From assembly GCA_910589415.1 (NCBI GenBank), contig OU342632.1, positions 37,151,637 through 37,215,636 of the forward strand: a DNA stretch of 64,000 nucleotides. The letters are read 5' to 3'. The position numbers and the translations under genes were made by a program. Under the pieces are notes generated by a model. The model was given only the letters and a program-made list of their open reading frames with translations. It searched no databases and was not told the DNA's origin. Source of the stretch: Malachius bipustulatus. Taxonomy: Eukaryota; Arthropoda; Insecta; Coleoptera; Melyridae. Below are positions 23,375 to 34,197 of this stretch, one piece after another (the first letter of the stretch is position 1; every line of letters begins with the position of its first letter).

Positions 23375-26040
23375 TGCTGTTTGGATAATCAACTTTAATT
23401 TAACAAAACTTTTTGTTGGATAAAAGTTTTAGCGAGATCTACCTATTGTGGGAGTTTAACAGACTCTAAAGGTTATCGATACCTGTGAGCGGTAGTAGGT
23501 TTTTCTTCGAATCCACTCAAGACAGGTATAAATTAGTTATTAATTACTTATAAATTTTAAGATATAATTTCTGTATCCAAGTGAGCAGAACACGTAAACC
23601 CCATAATTAGTCACTGAATGCTAACGGGGATTCCATAAGTCGTGAATTGAGATTTTACGTTCTTTTATTAATAGTTCATAATTCATTCATAATTCTGGAA
23701 TATAAATGTACAAAAAGTAAATTCTTAGGTTATCCAATGATTAACAGATATTACGGAATTTTATTGACCGGTCGCCTAATGAGGCCCAACTATTAATCAT
23801 GAAATACATTCAAATCAAGAATAAATTTTAAATCTTCTTAGGTTCAATCGCGCCATTATCAAAAGTTATGTTTAAAACATTTTTGTCACTTTGTCACTAG
23901 TATCACCATAGTAACATTTGATACAACAAAGATTGTTTGTCATCACAACTAAACCCTATACTTTAGTAAATTCTGTGTTTCGAAATACGGCGCAATCGGA
24001 CATTAATGGTAAAATTAATATTTGAATTAAAACAGAAAAAGCAGCAAAAAGGCACTGAGATCCGCCTTTTTTAGATCCGCCTATTTTTCCCAATTGACCA
24101 ATCGACAGTCTGCGGGTGGTTTAATTGGCTTTCTGACCTATTTCGTGGATGAAATTTTCTGTCTAGTCTGACAAAAATTAGATAAAAATATAATTACAGT
24201 TGTGCAATCTTCTTGGCGTATTTTTGAGTTATAATTAATTATTCAAAAATTATGCGACCCACTTTTTTATAGTACTTATAAATTGATTTACCTAAAAACG
24301 TTACATTCATTTTATTAGGCGAACAAAGCGTGATATAGTCGACTTATTTGTAAATCAAGAATTGGGAAACTGTACTAGAACAATTAAAAATAACTTAGAT
24401 ACCTGCCGATTAACCAAGAGATTGCTGAGCTTTGTAAAATGTCATTGTTACATGACAAAGTGTTGATTTCAATTACGAAGTAAAATGTGACGTGACATTT
24501 ATATCAGTCCTGAATATAAATGCAAGGATTCAATTTTTTATGTCTATATTTTACTTCTACATCTTTAGATTCGTTACACGTCTATATTCATTAATATAAT
24601 ATGTAGCAATTATAAACTATTCATCAATTAACTCCACGATGGCCTGAAATTACCACATTATATGACTTTTCAGAACAGCGAAAAAACTTAAAATTTTTTG
24701 TATAGATATACGTTTGTCATAATTAAGTGGTTCCGCCACATTGTAAGAAATGATTCTATAGTTTAATTATTACGGCAAAACCTGCAAATACAAAAAAAAA
24801 GGTTTCTAAGCAATCTATTGACTTCGAGAAATGTGAAGAGGGGGAGCAACCCCTGAAAAAATATGACTCCCGGCTAATTATTCACTTACACTGTTAAAGG
24901 CTGTTAGTAACCCTATGGTGCATATTTGCATGGTGACTGCATGGTGACATGGAGATTGGCAAGTTCCATCACCTGAAGACCTTGTGTGCAAATGTGAAGA
25001 CTTGTGTTGCTTTGATACGGGCAAAACATACATGAGAAGGGTGTAGAGAAATCTTAAGCTCTCCATTCTATTACACAGTTTCATGGAATATGATACCTAT
25101 CACATCAAAATTTTTTGTATGAGGCAAAAATACATCAGATTAAGGTATAATATGCCTTTACCTACATCCTACATGGCACATCCTTTACATAGAACTTGAT
25201 ATTATTAATGAAGATTTAAATAACTAGAACGCTGATTTTGGACGATAGGAAATGGTACTGGCCCTGCATGGAGGAGAGCTGTATTATTAAAGTGTAAATC
25301 AAAGGAGAACTTTCCCCCAACGGAAGTTGATCATTTTTTATACAATACGATTGCAATAATATCTATTGCAATATTTTATAAGCTAAAATACAATATTGAG
25401 ATGTAATATTTGCCAAACTGATGAAATGACATTTAAAGAAATAGTGGAAGATAACATAATTCAGATTTACCTGTTAGTACAATAAATCCTTCTCGATAAT
25501 GAATCAATTAACTAAAATTACAATAAAAAATCACCTTATTTAAATCTAATTATTTATTAGACGTCTCATCTTACCATTGTTGCTGTGATAATTTTTATTG
25601 TTTTTAATTATCTTGTTTTTAATGTCTCAAGTTTTTTTCACACAGACAACACCTGCAGGTCAAAACCTTATTTTCCTGGTAATACCAACTATTTTTTAAT
25701 TTAATCGTGTGACATAACATATTGATTTTTAATCAAAAGCAATATTAATGATCTAATTTAAATTATTTTTTTAATGATATGCTACCTGTTTTTTTCATTA
25801 TTGATGACACCTGACACTCTTTATTTTGGTGTAAATAAAAATATTTATTCATTTAATTCTATTTCTAAGCTCACATTATTAATCTTATCACCAGCCAAAG
25901 TGCGAAATTAGCGAAAGTTCAGAATTAATAATTTATGTCATCTAATTAATACTAATCAACTGCGACAAAGTTGATAATTAGTAACAAATGAGGAAACAAA
26001 TATAAATATTTAAATAATTTAAATAATCAAATAATATACA
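23375..26040. other. Non-coding AT-rich stretch
   Basis: No gene is supportable. The minus-strand frame at 24878-25084 has no domain. Composition is strongly AT-biased with many TTAATT and TAATTA words, especially from 25450 to 26030. Confidence 0.45.
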
Positions 26041-26215
26041 ACGCACGTAAAATTAATTTATGGACATAATAAAATTGATATCATTTTATGAGTTTACTAT
26101 ATCAATATCAAAAACATCAAATCTGCGTTTAACGCACTTAAATTAATTTATGGATATAATAAAATTGATATCATTTTCTATATCAATATTCAAAACATTA
26201 AATCTGGGTTTCTAA
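26041..26215. repeat. Two-copy tandem repeat, period 91 bp
   Basis: ACGCACGTAAAATTAATTTA at 26041 recurs as ACGCACTTAAATTAATTTA at 26132. The rest of the unit (ATAATAAAATTGATATCATT, ATATCAATAT, AAAACAT, AAATCTG) recurs in the same order with small deletions in the second copy. Confidence 0.8.
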
Positions 26216-26349
26216 AATTTATTTATTTATTCTAAAAATGTTCCTCCAAGTTTTTAGAATAAGTTGATGGAAGTTTTTTAATGCATAAAGTATAATGTTT
26301 TCTTTTGAAATGACTATTAGGCATGATTCAAGAGATCAGTAAAGTTGAC

Positions 26350-27000
26350 ACCCCTATAAGCGCGAATTTTTATAAAATTTTTATTCGTTTAAGTTTTTTC
26401 ACGTTTATTCAACCAGAACTTTCGTTTATGCATCCTCCAAAAAAGTTACATTTGTTTAAGAAACAAATTGATACAATAATAAATCATATCAATTACAGCA
26501 AGCCGATTATTGAAAAACAAAAATGTTTTCTGACGACACAACCCTTATGATATGATAAAGACAGAGACATCGATGTTTCACTTGTTATTTCCAGCTCATC
26601 ACTCTGATTTTCTTTTCTTTCTGTTCGGCACACTACTTTGGTTGTGATAATATGTCAGCCTGATGAGCTGGAAATAACCAGTGAAAAATCGATCTCTCTG
26701 TCTTTATCATACCATAAGGGTTGTGTCATGTTTTACATATTTTTTTATTTTTGTCATATTTTTTTTTGGAATTGCGAACAAACGAAATTTAGGTTTGGCA
26801 AACTTAGACAAACCGTGAAAAAACGAACGCTGTTTCAAAATTAATTAAATATGTTCATATGGGGGTGCTGATGTTAATTTTTTTTGCCCTAATTTTTTTT
26901 TTAAGACCTAACAAACGAAAATTTTGGTTGGTCAAACGGGGACAAATCGTGGACAAACGAACGCCGTTTGTATTTGATAAAAATTCGCACTTCAGGGTAC
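26350..27000. mobile_element. TIR element, about 650 bp, with internal direct repeats
   Basis: The left end, CCCCTATAAGCGCGAATTTT, is mirrored at the right end by AAAATTCGCACTTCAGGGT. Within it, a segment of about 62 bp at 26776-26838 (CAAACGAAATTTAGGTTTGG to ACGAACGCTGTTT) recurs at 26913-26975 (CAAACGAAAATTTTGGTTGG to ACGAACGCCGTTT). A separate foldback element at 26535-26727 sits inside. Non-coding. Confidence 0.6.
26535..26727. mobile_element. Nested foldback MITE, 193 bp
   Basis: GACACAACCCTTATGATATG and the following bases up to CCAGCTCATCA are mirrored by TGATGAGCTGGAAATAACCA through CATAAGGGTTGTGTC. The arms are about 67 bp with few mismatches, around a spacer of about 58 bp. The TGATGAGCTGG text looks like part of a hammerhead core, but the GAAA partner and stem II are missing, so it is not a ribozyme. 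Confidence 0.75.
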
Positions 27001-29144
27001 CGACTTCACTGAGTTTGATTTAAGGTGGCTTGAGACATAAACAAAACAAGTAGCATAGAAGCCAAACATTGCTTTAGAAATCCTTCTAGGGGAAAAAAGT
27101 GAGGAGAGACATTAAGTTCATAAAAATAACGTTCAATGATCTTCACAAAGTTGTCTTTGATAGTGCCCACGATTTGAAGTTGCAAAAAGAATAGTTGCAG
27201 AAAGTTCAGCAAGTAGAAATTGGACAATTCAAGTATTTTAAATTGGATAAGCAATCATTTTGAACGAGAAAGTACCCACAGCTTTCAAAATATTTTTTTT
27301 ATTGAATAAGGCACCACATTATTAGACAAAGGGAGATACGCGTGTTCACAGCCTGCTGTTGCTCTGGGTAATATCGCTCTGGCCAGCTGCCCGCTCGTTG
27401 GTCGCCTGTGCCGCGGTCGCACAGCAGGGCAGTGTATCTATAACTAAACCTAAGTTAAAACAAGGACTACAATGGAGTGCGATCGTGCTATTTTATGTTC
27501 CAAAGTGTTCGTGTCATTATCATCTCATAATATGTGTGGTGCCAGTGCTATGAACGAAATGAGCGGCATTATTGAACTGAAATCAGCGCAGGAAATTGAA
27601 CGTTTTATTCAATAGTCAATAGTCGAAGAGAAATTATTATATGCTGTCTTAATTAAGCTGACCATCGTGGTAACAAATCCAAAAAATGATGAAGAGTATC
27701 TTGCCCGGAAGTGTCGTACATACTAGTACTACCTAAAAGAGAGGAATAATTAGATAAGATGTGGGACGGATTTGCTTCTTTAGTGGAAGGACCGATAGCT
27801 GGACGATCAACTTTCTAAAACAAACATAAAATCCCACGATTACCAGATTTTAGAGCTCGTCTTGCTTTTAATTCGCGAAATTTTATGTTTATTCACTATA
27901 ACACTCGTTGTCGTAACAAGAGATTATTTTAATTAGCGGGAAATCAGCGGCAAACACTGACCAGCTCAACTGTGCTCAACTGTGTAATTCTTGGAAATTC
28001 ATGGATTTTTCTAATTATTGGATTTTACAGCAATGTATAAATGATTTATTCTTTTATATTGCAAGAATTTGTAAGAATTTATGCGTTTGAGAAGAAATTT
28101 CTCTAAGACATCTACAAGATCGGGAAAATTTTTTTAATAATCAAAACGAGAAGGTATTACCTAGTTTTTTAGTTTGTAAGTATGTAAAAACAAATAAACT
28201 GAAAAAAAAGTTGCTACAATTTTTATATAAGCAAAGTATTTAATAGACCGAGCCAGAGTGGTAATTGCTCTAGTAGTCTCACCTTTCTTGTTGGAGCTAA
28301 ATAGTCATAAGTACTAGTTGAAGTGGAAAATCAACTGAGTGGAATAATTATTGCCTATTAAAGCAAATTTTGAAAGAATAATTTATTCAAAAAAACAAAT
28401 GTGTAGGTACTTATGTAAGTTGTTTCTAAACACTGAATTTTTAACTTTAATTATCCCTGAAGGAAGCCATGATGAATAATTTTTAGTTTAAAGATGATTT
28501 TAAACCATTTCATCAAAAGATGAGATAGTTACCTATATGAAGTTTTTCCTCCGAGAGAGTTTTCTCCAGTCTAGATGTCTTCCATATTTTCTTCATTGCG
28601 ACTGTGAAGTTCATTCTTTGCAGAAGTTCCCAGCATATTAATTCTCTATGTTTAACGAATTTGAAATTCTTCCTTATAAATCCGCTCTTTTTTCTGATTT
28701 TTTTTTCTCATTATAACCCACGTTTTGTAACCGGAAATCCTCAATATCTTTTCTGCGCATTCGATGTTCACGCTTTTGTAAATAACATTTTAACTTCAGA
28801 CTCTACAAATTATATTTATTCGTACAAGTATAGTGTTAAATTATTTATAACAAGTTTGACCAAGTACCGTAAATTAGTCTATTTACACTAATTAAACATT
28901 CAAAATGTATTGTAATTGGTGCGCAATATCGACATATGTATACACTATTTTGGTATGTCTGGTTGTACACTGTGCACTGCTAATAAATGTTAAAATTCCC
29001 ACATCCAGCTTCTTCTCTTCGCCATCTAATCGTTGATTGAAAGAGTCAGGTCAGATCTTCTGGAAAATATGAATGTTTGTATTGTTCTCTAATATTTAGC
29101 AGCATTCGGCCTGACTTGGTGGTATTTGTATAAAATGATGGAAT
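27001..29144. other. Non-coding stretch with a GC-rich patch
   Basis: At 27330-27440 base composition switches abruptly to GC-rich (CTGGCCAGCTGCCCGCTCG, GTGCCGCGGTCGCACAGCA). A 64-codon plus frame crosses it without a recognisable domain. It could be a non-coding first exon or part of an unclassified element. The rest is AT-rich background; frames at 27006-27254 and 28604-28891 show no domain. Confidence 0.35.
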
Positions 29145-29345
29145 TTATACAAAAATTCGGTTTTCCAAGAAACTCGATTTAATGTCAACAAAATTACGAT
29201 TTTTTCTAATGGCACTTATATAAGTAAACAAACTGGTCTGCTTGATAGATACTGGCACCCGGTGCATTATATTTAATTCTTGTCGTTCGTTGGCTGCAAT
29301 CAGAACCTTTGTTTTCTCCGTATTCGCTTTCATGCAATGTTTTTC
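29145..29345 (-). pseudogene. LINE reverse transcriptase fragment
   Basis: The minus-strand text CMKANTEKTKVLIAANERQE followed by FTYISAI and VDIKSSFLENRIF parallels the region after the catalytic site of many non-LTR reverse transcriptases (LKMNxxKTKVM, then FKYLGSxI, then DIKxRIxxAxxxF). It resembles the form widespread as endonuclease-reverse transcriptase copies in invertebrate genomes. Only this stretch is preserved; both ends are gone. The clade is uncertain. Confidence 0.55.
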
Positions 29346-30348
29346 AAGTAAGTAGTGGTAACTCCGTTCCATAAATATTTATAAGTACTTACTCTGTAAA
29401 TACAATATTATTTTCCACTTCTTGCCATGTCTACAATGCCATCATCAGTAAAGGCACGTTCAGATATTTACACTCTTCATAACCTACTCGAGCTAAATAA
29501 GTTGCTAAATAAATTTATACTTGATGGTGAATTTGAATCAACAATAGGTAATATGGTTCTTTTATTCTCTTTGCCATTACTCGTATTTGACCTAAAAAAT
29601 TCTTGATTTTTTTTATAGTTCATTGGGAAAAATTCATTAGAAAAACTCGGTGACAAAAAATGACATCTAGCGACTATATACATACAAATAAATACTCTCC
29701 TGTTATATCTATGTATGTGAAATGGCTCTATTATACACATAGAGAGATTTTTTACATTACATTTTTTACATTAATAAAAAAAATCATCAATACCTACCTG
29801 TATTTCTCCTTTTTAGAAAAAATTCTTTTTTTGCCAAAAGGCTTAATACCGAAGTTATTAAAGTAACTTCGGGCAATGGCTAAAATGTACTAAATTAGGT
29901 ACTTTTAATAATTTTGAATAGGTTAATAATTCCAATGTAGAAAAAAAAATCTATTTTTTTTTCAAATATACCAAATAGGTACTGCCCACGCATTCAATAC
30001 ATTTTATTGTGATGCGGTGTTATTCTTCTGTTGTATAATTGTACCCACATTTCGATATTGTGGGGATTGGCTCCCGGTTATATTCGATGAGTAGATGAGA
30101 AATCTCCATTGGCGTAATCCCCCAAAACTACTGTTCTCAAGATATTCACATCTGAAGATGAATTTTTTCTGTCATGACAGTCACGCATATATACCTACTT
30201 TTAAATACTGGCCGCTCAACATGTTTAAGAGAAAAATATTTTCCGCGTCATTAGTTAAAACTGAAAAGATATTGCTGATGCTGTTGTTACATTTTAATTC
30301 TGTTGAGCCATTTTCCAGAATCGCGAGAAAATTCCCTTTGCAGTGTGT
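29346..30348. other. Non-coding stretch flanking the LINE
   Basis: No supportable gene. The open frames at 29477-29740 minus, 29660-29866 plus and 30095-30430 plus have no domain, and the last runs into the LINE 3' end. This DNA is the target into which the LINE inserted. Confidence 0.45.
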
Positions 30349-30360
30349 CATTTTTGTAAT
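30349..30360. repeat. Target-site duplication, LINE 3' side
   Basis: CATTTTTGTAAT here is identical to 30... side partner at 35830-35841, giving a 12-bp direct repeat that exactly brackets the element. The bases inside it on this side are a short (GT)n run, which is the (CA)n tail of the minus-strand element. Confidence 0.9.
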
Positions 30361-30511
30361 GTGTGTGTGTATGTCGAATGTTTTGGCTACGGAAACTACG
30401 TCCATCCGCCTATTTCCCAATAATTTATGATACTTTTAATTTGAGACAGTATTCTACACCACTTTAATTGTATACCAATTTCTTTCTATGGTTTACTTTC
30501 TACTTATATGC
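30361..30511 (-). other. LINE 3' UTR and (CA)n tail
   Basis: Downstream of the ORF2 stop there are about 150 bp without coding frame, ending ATTCGACATACACACACAC directly against the target-site duplication. A simple-repeat tail rather than poly(A) is common in I-group LINEs. This segment should hold the signal by which the reverse transcriptase recognises its own RNA, but I see no obvious hairpin. Confidence 0.8.
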
Positions 30512-33500
30512 TTAAATGTCCAGATTGCTGTTTTTTATATGTCTGACCAGTCTTTTTAATTCATCTGCGTTGGGGGTTCTTAGAATTTGTGTGAGGTTGA
30601 AAGGTAGGGTAATAGTGTTATTGTCATTGTAATATATGTCTTTCGTGTATCTATCTGTTTCGTTAGAGTTCAGACTGCAGTTAAGAATCATATGTTCCGC
30701 GTCCCCCATTTCTCCACAACGGCAATTTGGGGAGTCTGACAATCCTATTTTGTTTAAGTGTTGGGGTACCCGTCCATGGTTACATCTCAGTCTAGTTACC
30801 GTAGTTATTTCTGTTCTGTTCAAATTCATATTTTTGAACCAGGGATTTCTGAGAGGAGTTTCTTGTATATTTTTAATATAGAATAATCCTTTTGTGCTGT
30901 TGGTGTATTCTGTCGACCATATACTACTTACCCTATCTTTCATGCGAACCATTATGTCCTGCCAAGGGTATTTATACTCTGCTAGCGTTCCTTTTCGTAT
31001 GGATTCTTTTGCCATTTTGTCTACTATTTCGTTGTTTTTTACTCCACAGTGCGCTTTGACCCACACTAAGGAGACTTTTTTACCCTTGTTTCTGGCTTTA
31101 TTTAATTCTATTAGGATTCTATTTACGATATAGTTGTGGTGTCTCCCGCCCGTCATTCTTTGTATACTCTGTAATGCGCTCTTACTATCAGATATTATCA
31201 TAAAATTTTGTTGTTGACATGTGTTTGCATAATTCAAAGCTTCCAACATTGCGATTAGCTCCGCAGTAAAAATGGACATAAATTCTCTTAGTTTGATGAG
31301 TTTTTTGTAACCATTTTCTTGAACATATATAGCGCACGCCGTACCCTCCTTATTTTTAGATCCGTCCGTATATATACAATATGCATTGTTTCTATTTCTC
31401 ATTTCCTCCAAATCGTGCTCAATCATTTTATTTCGTATCTGTTCCGGGTAATTTTCATAGCTATTGATATACTTTACTCCAGAACTGGTATAGCTTTCTC
31501 TGCTCAACGCTAACGGAACTGTGCTGGTTTGTATGGCATCTCTAAATTCTACCAGTTCCCCATATACCTCAGTCAATAGTGGGGACTTTTTCTTCTGCCA
31601 ATAGTTTTGTGTCAGGTCTGCAATGTATAGTCGATGTAATTTGTCTATTAAAGTACTGTTGTGACTGAATAACTTTAGTACAAATCGATTTGTGAGATTT
31701 CTCCTTCTGTATTTGAGAGGCATTTCTCCTATCTCGCTCATCATATTTGTTATCGGGGTAGATCTTAAGGTCCCGAGTATTAGTCTAATACATTTATTTT
31801 GAGCTGTATTGACTTTATTTAGATGCGTTTTGGCCGCTTGATCATATAGAATGGATCCGTAATCCGCTATGGCTCTAATGTATGTTCGATAGATCAATAA
31901 TGCTGTTGCTGGATCTGTTCCCCATTTAGTGTGGCATGTAGCTCTTAAAATATTGGTTGACTTTTCCAATTTGGCTGAAAGTCGTTCCAGATGATTTTTC
32001 CACAACAATTTTCTATCTAATGTTATTCCTAAATATGTTATATTGGATTCTATCGCGAATTCTATGTCATCCAAATTTATTCTCTCCGGACTGCTTTGGT
32101 GTTTTCTCGAAAATATGCATACTTTTGATTTTTTTTCAGATATCTGGAGACCTAGGTCAGATAACCAGCCTCTCAAGCCGGCTACCTCCGTATTCATTTT
32201 GTTGATTCCGTCTTCTAATCTGCAATTCTTTGCATACATGCATATATCATCCGCAAATTGTAGTACCTCTATACCATCAACATATGAGTCTATCTCGTGA
32301 GTATAAACCAGATACAGTATCGGGCTAATGATGCTACCCTGTGGTAATCCAATATTGACCACTCTGGGTCCGATTATTTCTCCATTGATTTTCAAGAAAA
32401 CTTCTCTGTCCTGATAGAGGCTTGTTATTCTATTTGAGAACTCTGGAGGGATTCCAATCGTTGTCATCTTATTGTGAAGTATTTTTAGATTTACATTATC
32501 ATAGGCCCCCTCAACGTCAACAAATAGAGCAACCAGATTGTTAGTGTTTGAAAAGGATTCATAGATATCGCAGACTAAATGCGCTACATTTTCCATTGTA
32601 GACCTATTCTTTCTAAATCCATATTGGGTATCGGATAGTTTTTTATTTATTTCCAGCCACTTTTCCAGTCTATTTTTTATCATTCGCTCAAAAGTTTTCA
32701 ACACACATGATGCCAGACCAATTCCTCTATAGGAGGAAGCTAGGTTTGGGTCTTTGTTTGGTTTTGCTATAGGTATAATAAGGTATTTTTTCCAGTCTTT
32801 TGGAATTTCCCCTTTTTGCCATATTTGGTTTAATATGTTCAGTAATTTGCCCTTGGCCGTGTATCCTAGATTATATAACATGGGATAATGTATATTATCC
32901 AGACCTGGAGAGCTATTTACTCTGTTTTGCAAACTTATTTCCAATTCCTTTCGTGAGAAATTTTCTAGCAATTCATGTGCCGTACTACTAACTTCAGCGT
33001 TTTGGTGATTGATTTTCAAATTCTCCGGGACCCAACATGGAGCAAGTTTGTAAAAAAATTCATTTTGTAACAGTTCCTGGTTTGGTGTTGACCTTGAAGG
33101 AGCATATGTGCTTTTAATTCTTTTCACCTTTGTCCATATTTCTTTTATAGGCGTGTTTCTATTTAATGAATTACAGTACTCCCTCCAGCATTCTCTTTTG
33201 CTTTCTAGAATTACCCTCTTTGCAAGGGCCATATTTCTTTTGTACTTGATGAAGTTTTGAAGATTTGGAGTTCTTTTGTAATCCTTCATTGATTTCCTTT
33301 GATTCTCAATAGCGGTTTTGCAATTTTCGTTCCACCAAGGTTTGCGGAACTTCGGATTGGTAGCCTGGGACCTCCGAGGGATAGACTTGTTGGATGCTTC
33401 GTTTAGGTACTCGACAAATGTAACATAGTCCCAATCCTCTTCCTGGTTTGAAGTTATAAGTTTACAAAGTTCCGTAGAGAAAAGTTTCCAATCTGCTTTG

Positions 33501-34192
33501 CTGAGATTCCATTTCCTATAATCTTTATCTTCATAGTCCGAGCAATTGATTGAACTATTAACTTTAACTACAAAGTGATTTGAGCCTAGTGTTTCGTCAA
33601 GAACTGTCCAGTTTAACGTCGGAGAAATACTGGGTGATACTAATGTTAGGTCTATAGCTGATTTTGTTCTACTTAATGGATTTAATAGAAGCGTTGGGGA
33701 GCCATCATTTAGGAAAATTATGTTTTCATCTTCCATAGCTGACAGTAAATTATTTCCTTGGTAGTCTGACTCTGTACATCCCCAGGTTTGGTGGTGGGCG
33801 TTAAAATCTCCCCCTAGTATAAAAGGTCTCTTCAATGATCTGAAAAAGTTTCCCCATTGATTGGATGATATTCTAGTGTTTGGGGGAACGTATATTGAGT
33901 ATATATTCACAACTTTATTTACACCAACTATTTTCGCACCTGTACACATTGTATTTTCCAGTTTATAGAAATTATTTATTGGATAAAAAGGAATTTTTTG
34001 ATTAATCAGAATAGCAGCTCCGGCGTAGCCGTCGTTTCTATCTGCCCTAATTATATTGAAACCGTTTAATTTGAAATTATAGTGTGGTTTTAGCCAAGTT
34101 TCACTTAAGATCGCTATATTAATATTTTCTTCATTCACAAATTTTTCTAGATATCCCTTGTTTTTTACTATTGACCTACAATTCCATTGCAT
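30512..34192 (-). CDS. LINE ORF2: endonuclease, reverse transcriptase, RNase H
   Basis: A 1226-residue polyprotein that nicks target DNA and copies element RNA by target-primed reverse transcription. Residues 1-215 are an APE-type endonuclease: N4 in QWNCRS, E31 in LSETWL, D129 and N131 in GGDFNAHH, D181 in SAIDLTL, and H206 in SNH. The last motif is usually SDH, so the Asp is replaced by Asn. Residues about 455-740 are the reverse transcriptase: GFRKNRST (525-532), FVDVEGAYD (D559), GLPQGS (615-620) and FADD (646-649). Residues 936-1065 are RNase H with all catalytic acids (D943 in YTDGS, E978 in TAELIA, D1002 in SDSKSA, D1058 in VDKMAK). A zinc-finger-like C-x-C-x7-H-x4-C lies at 1157-1172. 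The start codon follows the ORF1 stop by 5 bases, suggesting termination-reinitiation. There are no frameshifts or stops. Confidence 0.95.
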   Translation of the reverse strand: MQWNCRSIVKNKGYLEKFVNEENINIAILSETWLKPHYNFKLNGFNIIRADRNDGYAGAAILINQKIPFYPINNFYKLENTMCTGAKIVGVNKVVNIYSIYVPPNTRISSNQWGNFFRSLKRPFILGGDFNAHHQTWGCTESDYQGNNLLSAMEDENIIFLNDGSPTLLLNPLSRTKSAIDLTLVSPSISPTLNWTVLDETLGSNHFVVKVNSSINCSDYEDKDYRKWNLSKADWKLFSTELCKLITSNQEEDWDYVTFVEYLNEASNKSIPRRSQATNPKFRKPWWNENCKTAIENQRKSMKDYKRTPNLQNFIKYKRNMALAKRVILESKRECWREYCNSLNRNTPIKEIWTKVKRIKSTYAPSRSTPNQELLQNEFFYKLAPCWVPENLKINHQNAEVSSTAHELLENFSRKELEISLQNRVNSSPGLDNIHYPMLYNLGYTAKGKLLNILNQIWQKGEIPKDWKKYLIIPIAKPNKDPNLASSYRGIGLASCVLKTFERMIKNRLEKWLEINKKLSDTQYGFRKNRSTMENVAHLVCDIYESFSNTNNLVALFVDVEGAYDNVNLKILHNKMTTIGIPPEFSNRITSLYQDREVFLKINGEIIGPRVVNIGLPQGSIISPILYLVYTHEIDSYVDGIEVLQFADDICMYAKNCRLEDGINKMNTEVAGLRGWLSDLGLQISEKKSKVCIFSRKHQSSPERINLDDIEFAIESNITYLGITLDRKLLWKNHLERLSAKLEKSTNILRATCHTKWGTDPATALLIYRTYIRAIADYGSILYDQAAKTHLNKVNTAQNKCIRLILGTLRSTPITNMMSEIGEMPLKYRRRNLTNRFVLKLFSHNSTLIDKLHRLYIADLTQNYWQKKKSPLLTEVYGELVEFRDAIQTSTVPLALSRESYTSSGVKYINSYENYPEQIRNKMIEHDLEEMRNRNNAYCIYTDGSKNKEGTACAIYVQENGYKKLIKLREFMSIFTAELIAMLEALNYANTCQQQNFMIISDSKSALQSIQRMTGGRHHNYIVNRILIELNKARNKGKKVSLVWVKAHCGVKNNEIVDKMAKESIRKGTLAEYKYPWQDIMVRMKDRVSSIWSTEYTNSTKGLFYIKNIQETPLRNPWFKNMNLNRTEITTVTRLRCNHGRVPQHLNKIGLSDSPNCRCGEMGDAEHMILNCSLNSNETDRYTKDIYYNDNNTITLPFNLTQILRTPNADELKRLVRHIKNSNLDI

Positions 34193-34197
34193 AATGT

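Noticed and set aside
26600..26700. CTGATGAG in the nested foldback, looking like a hammerhead core
   Set aside because: There is no stem II and no CGAAA partner in the right place. The sequence is explained by the inverted repeat of that element.
30636..32991. Several plus-strand frames of 60-85 codons
   Set aside because: All are antisense shadows of the LINE ORF2.
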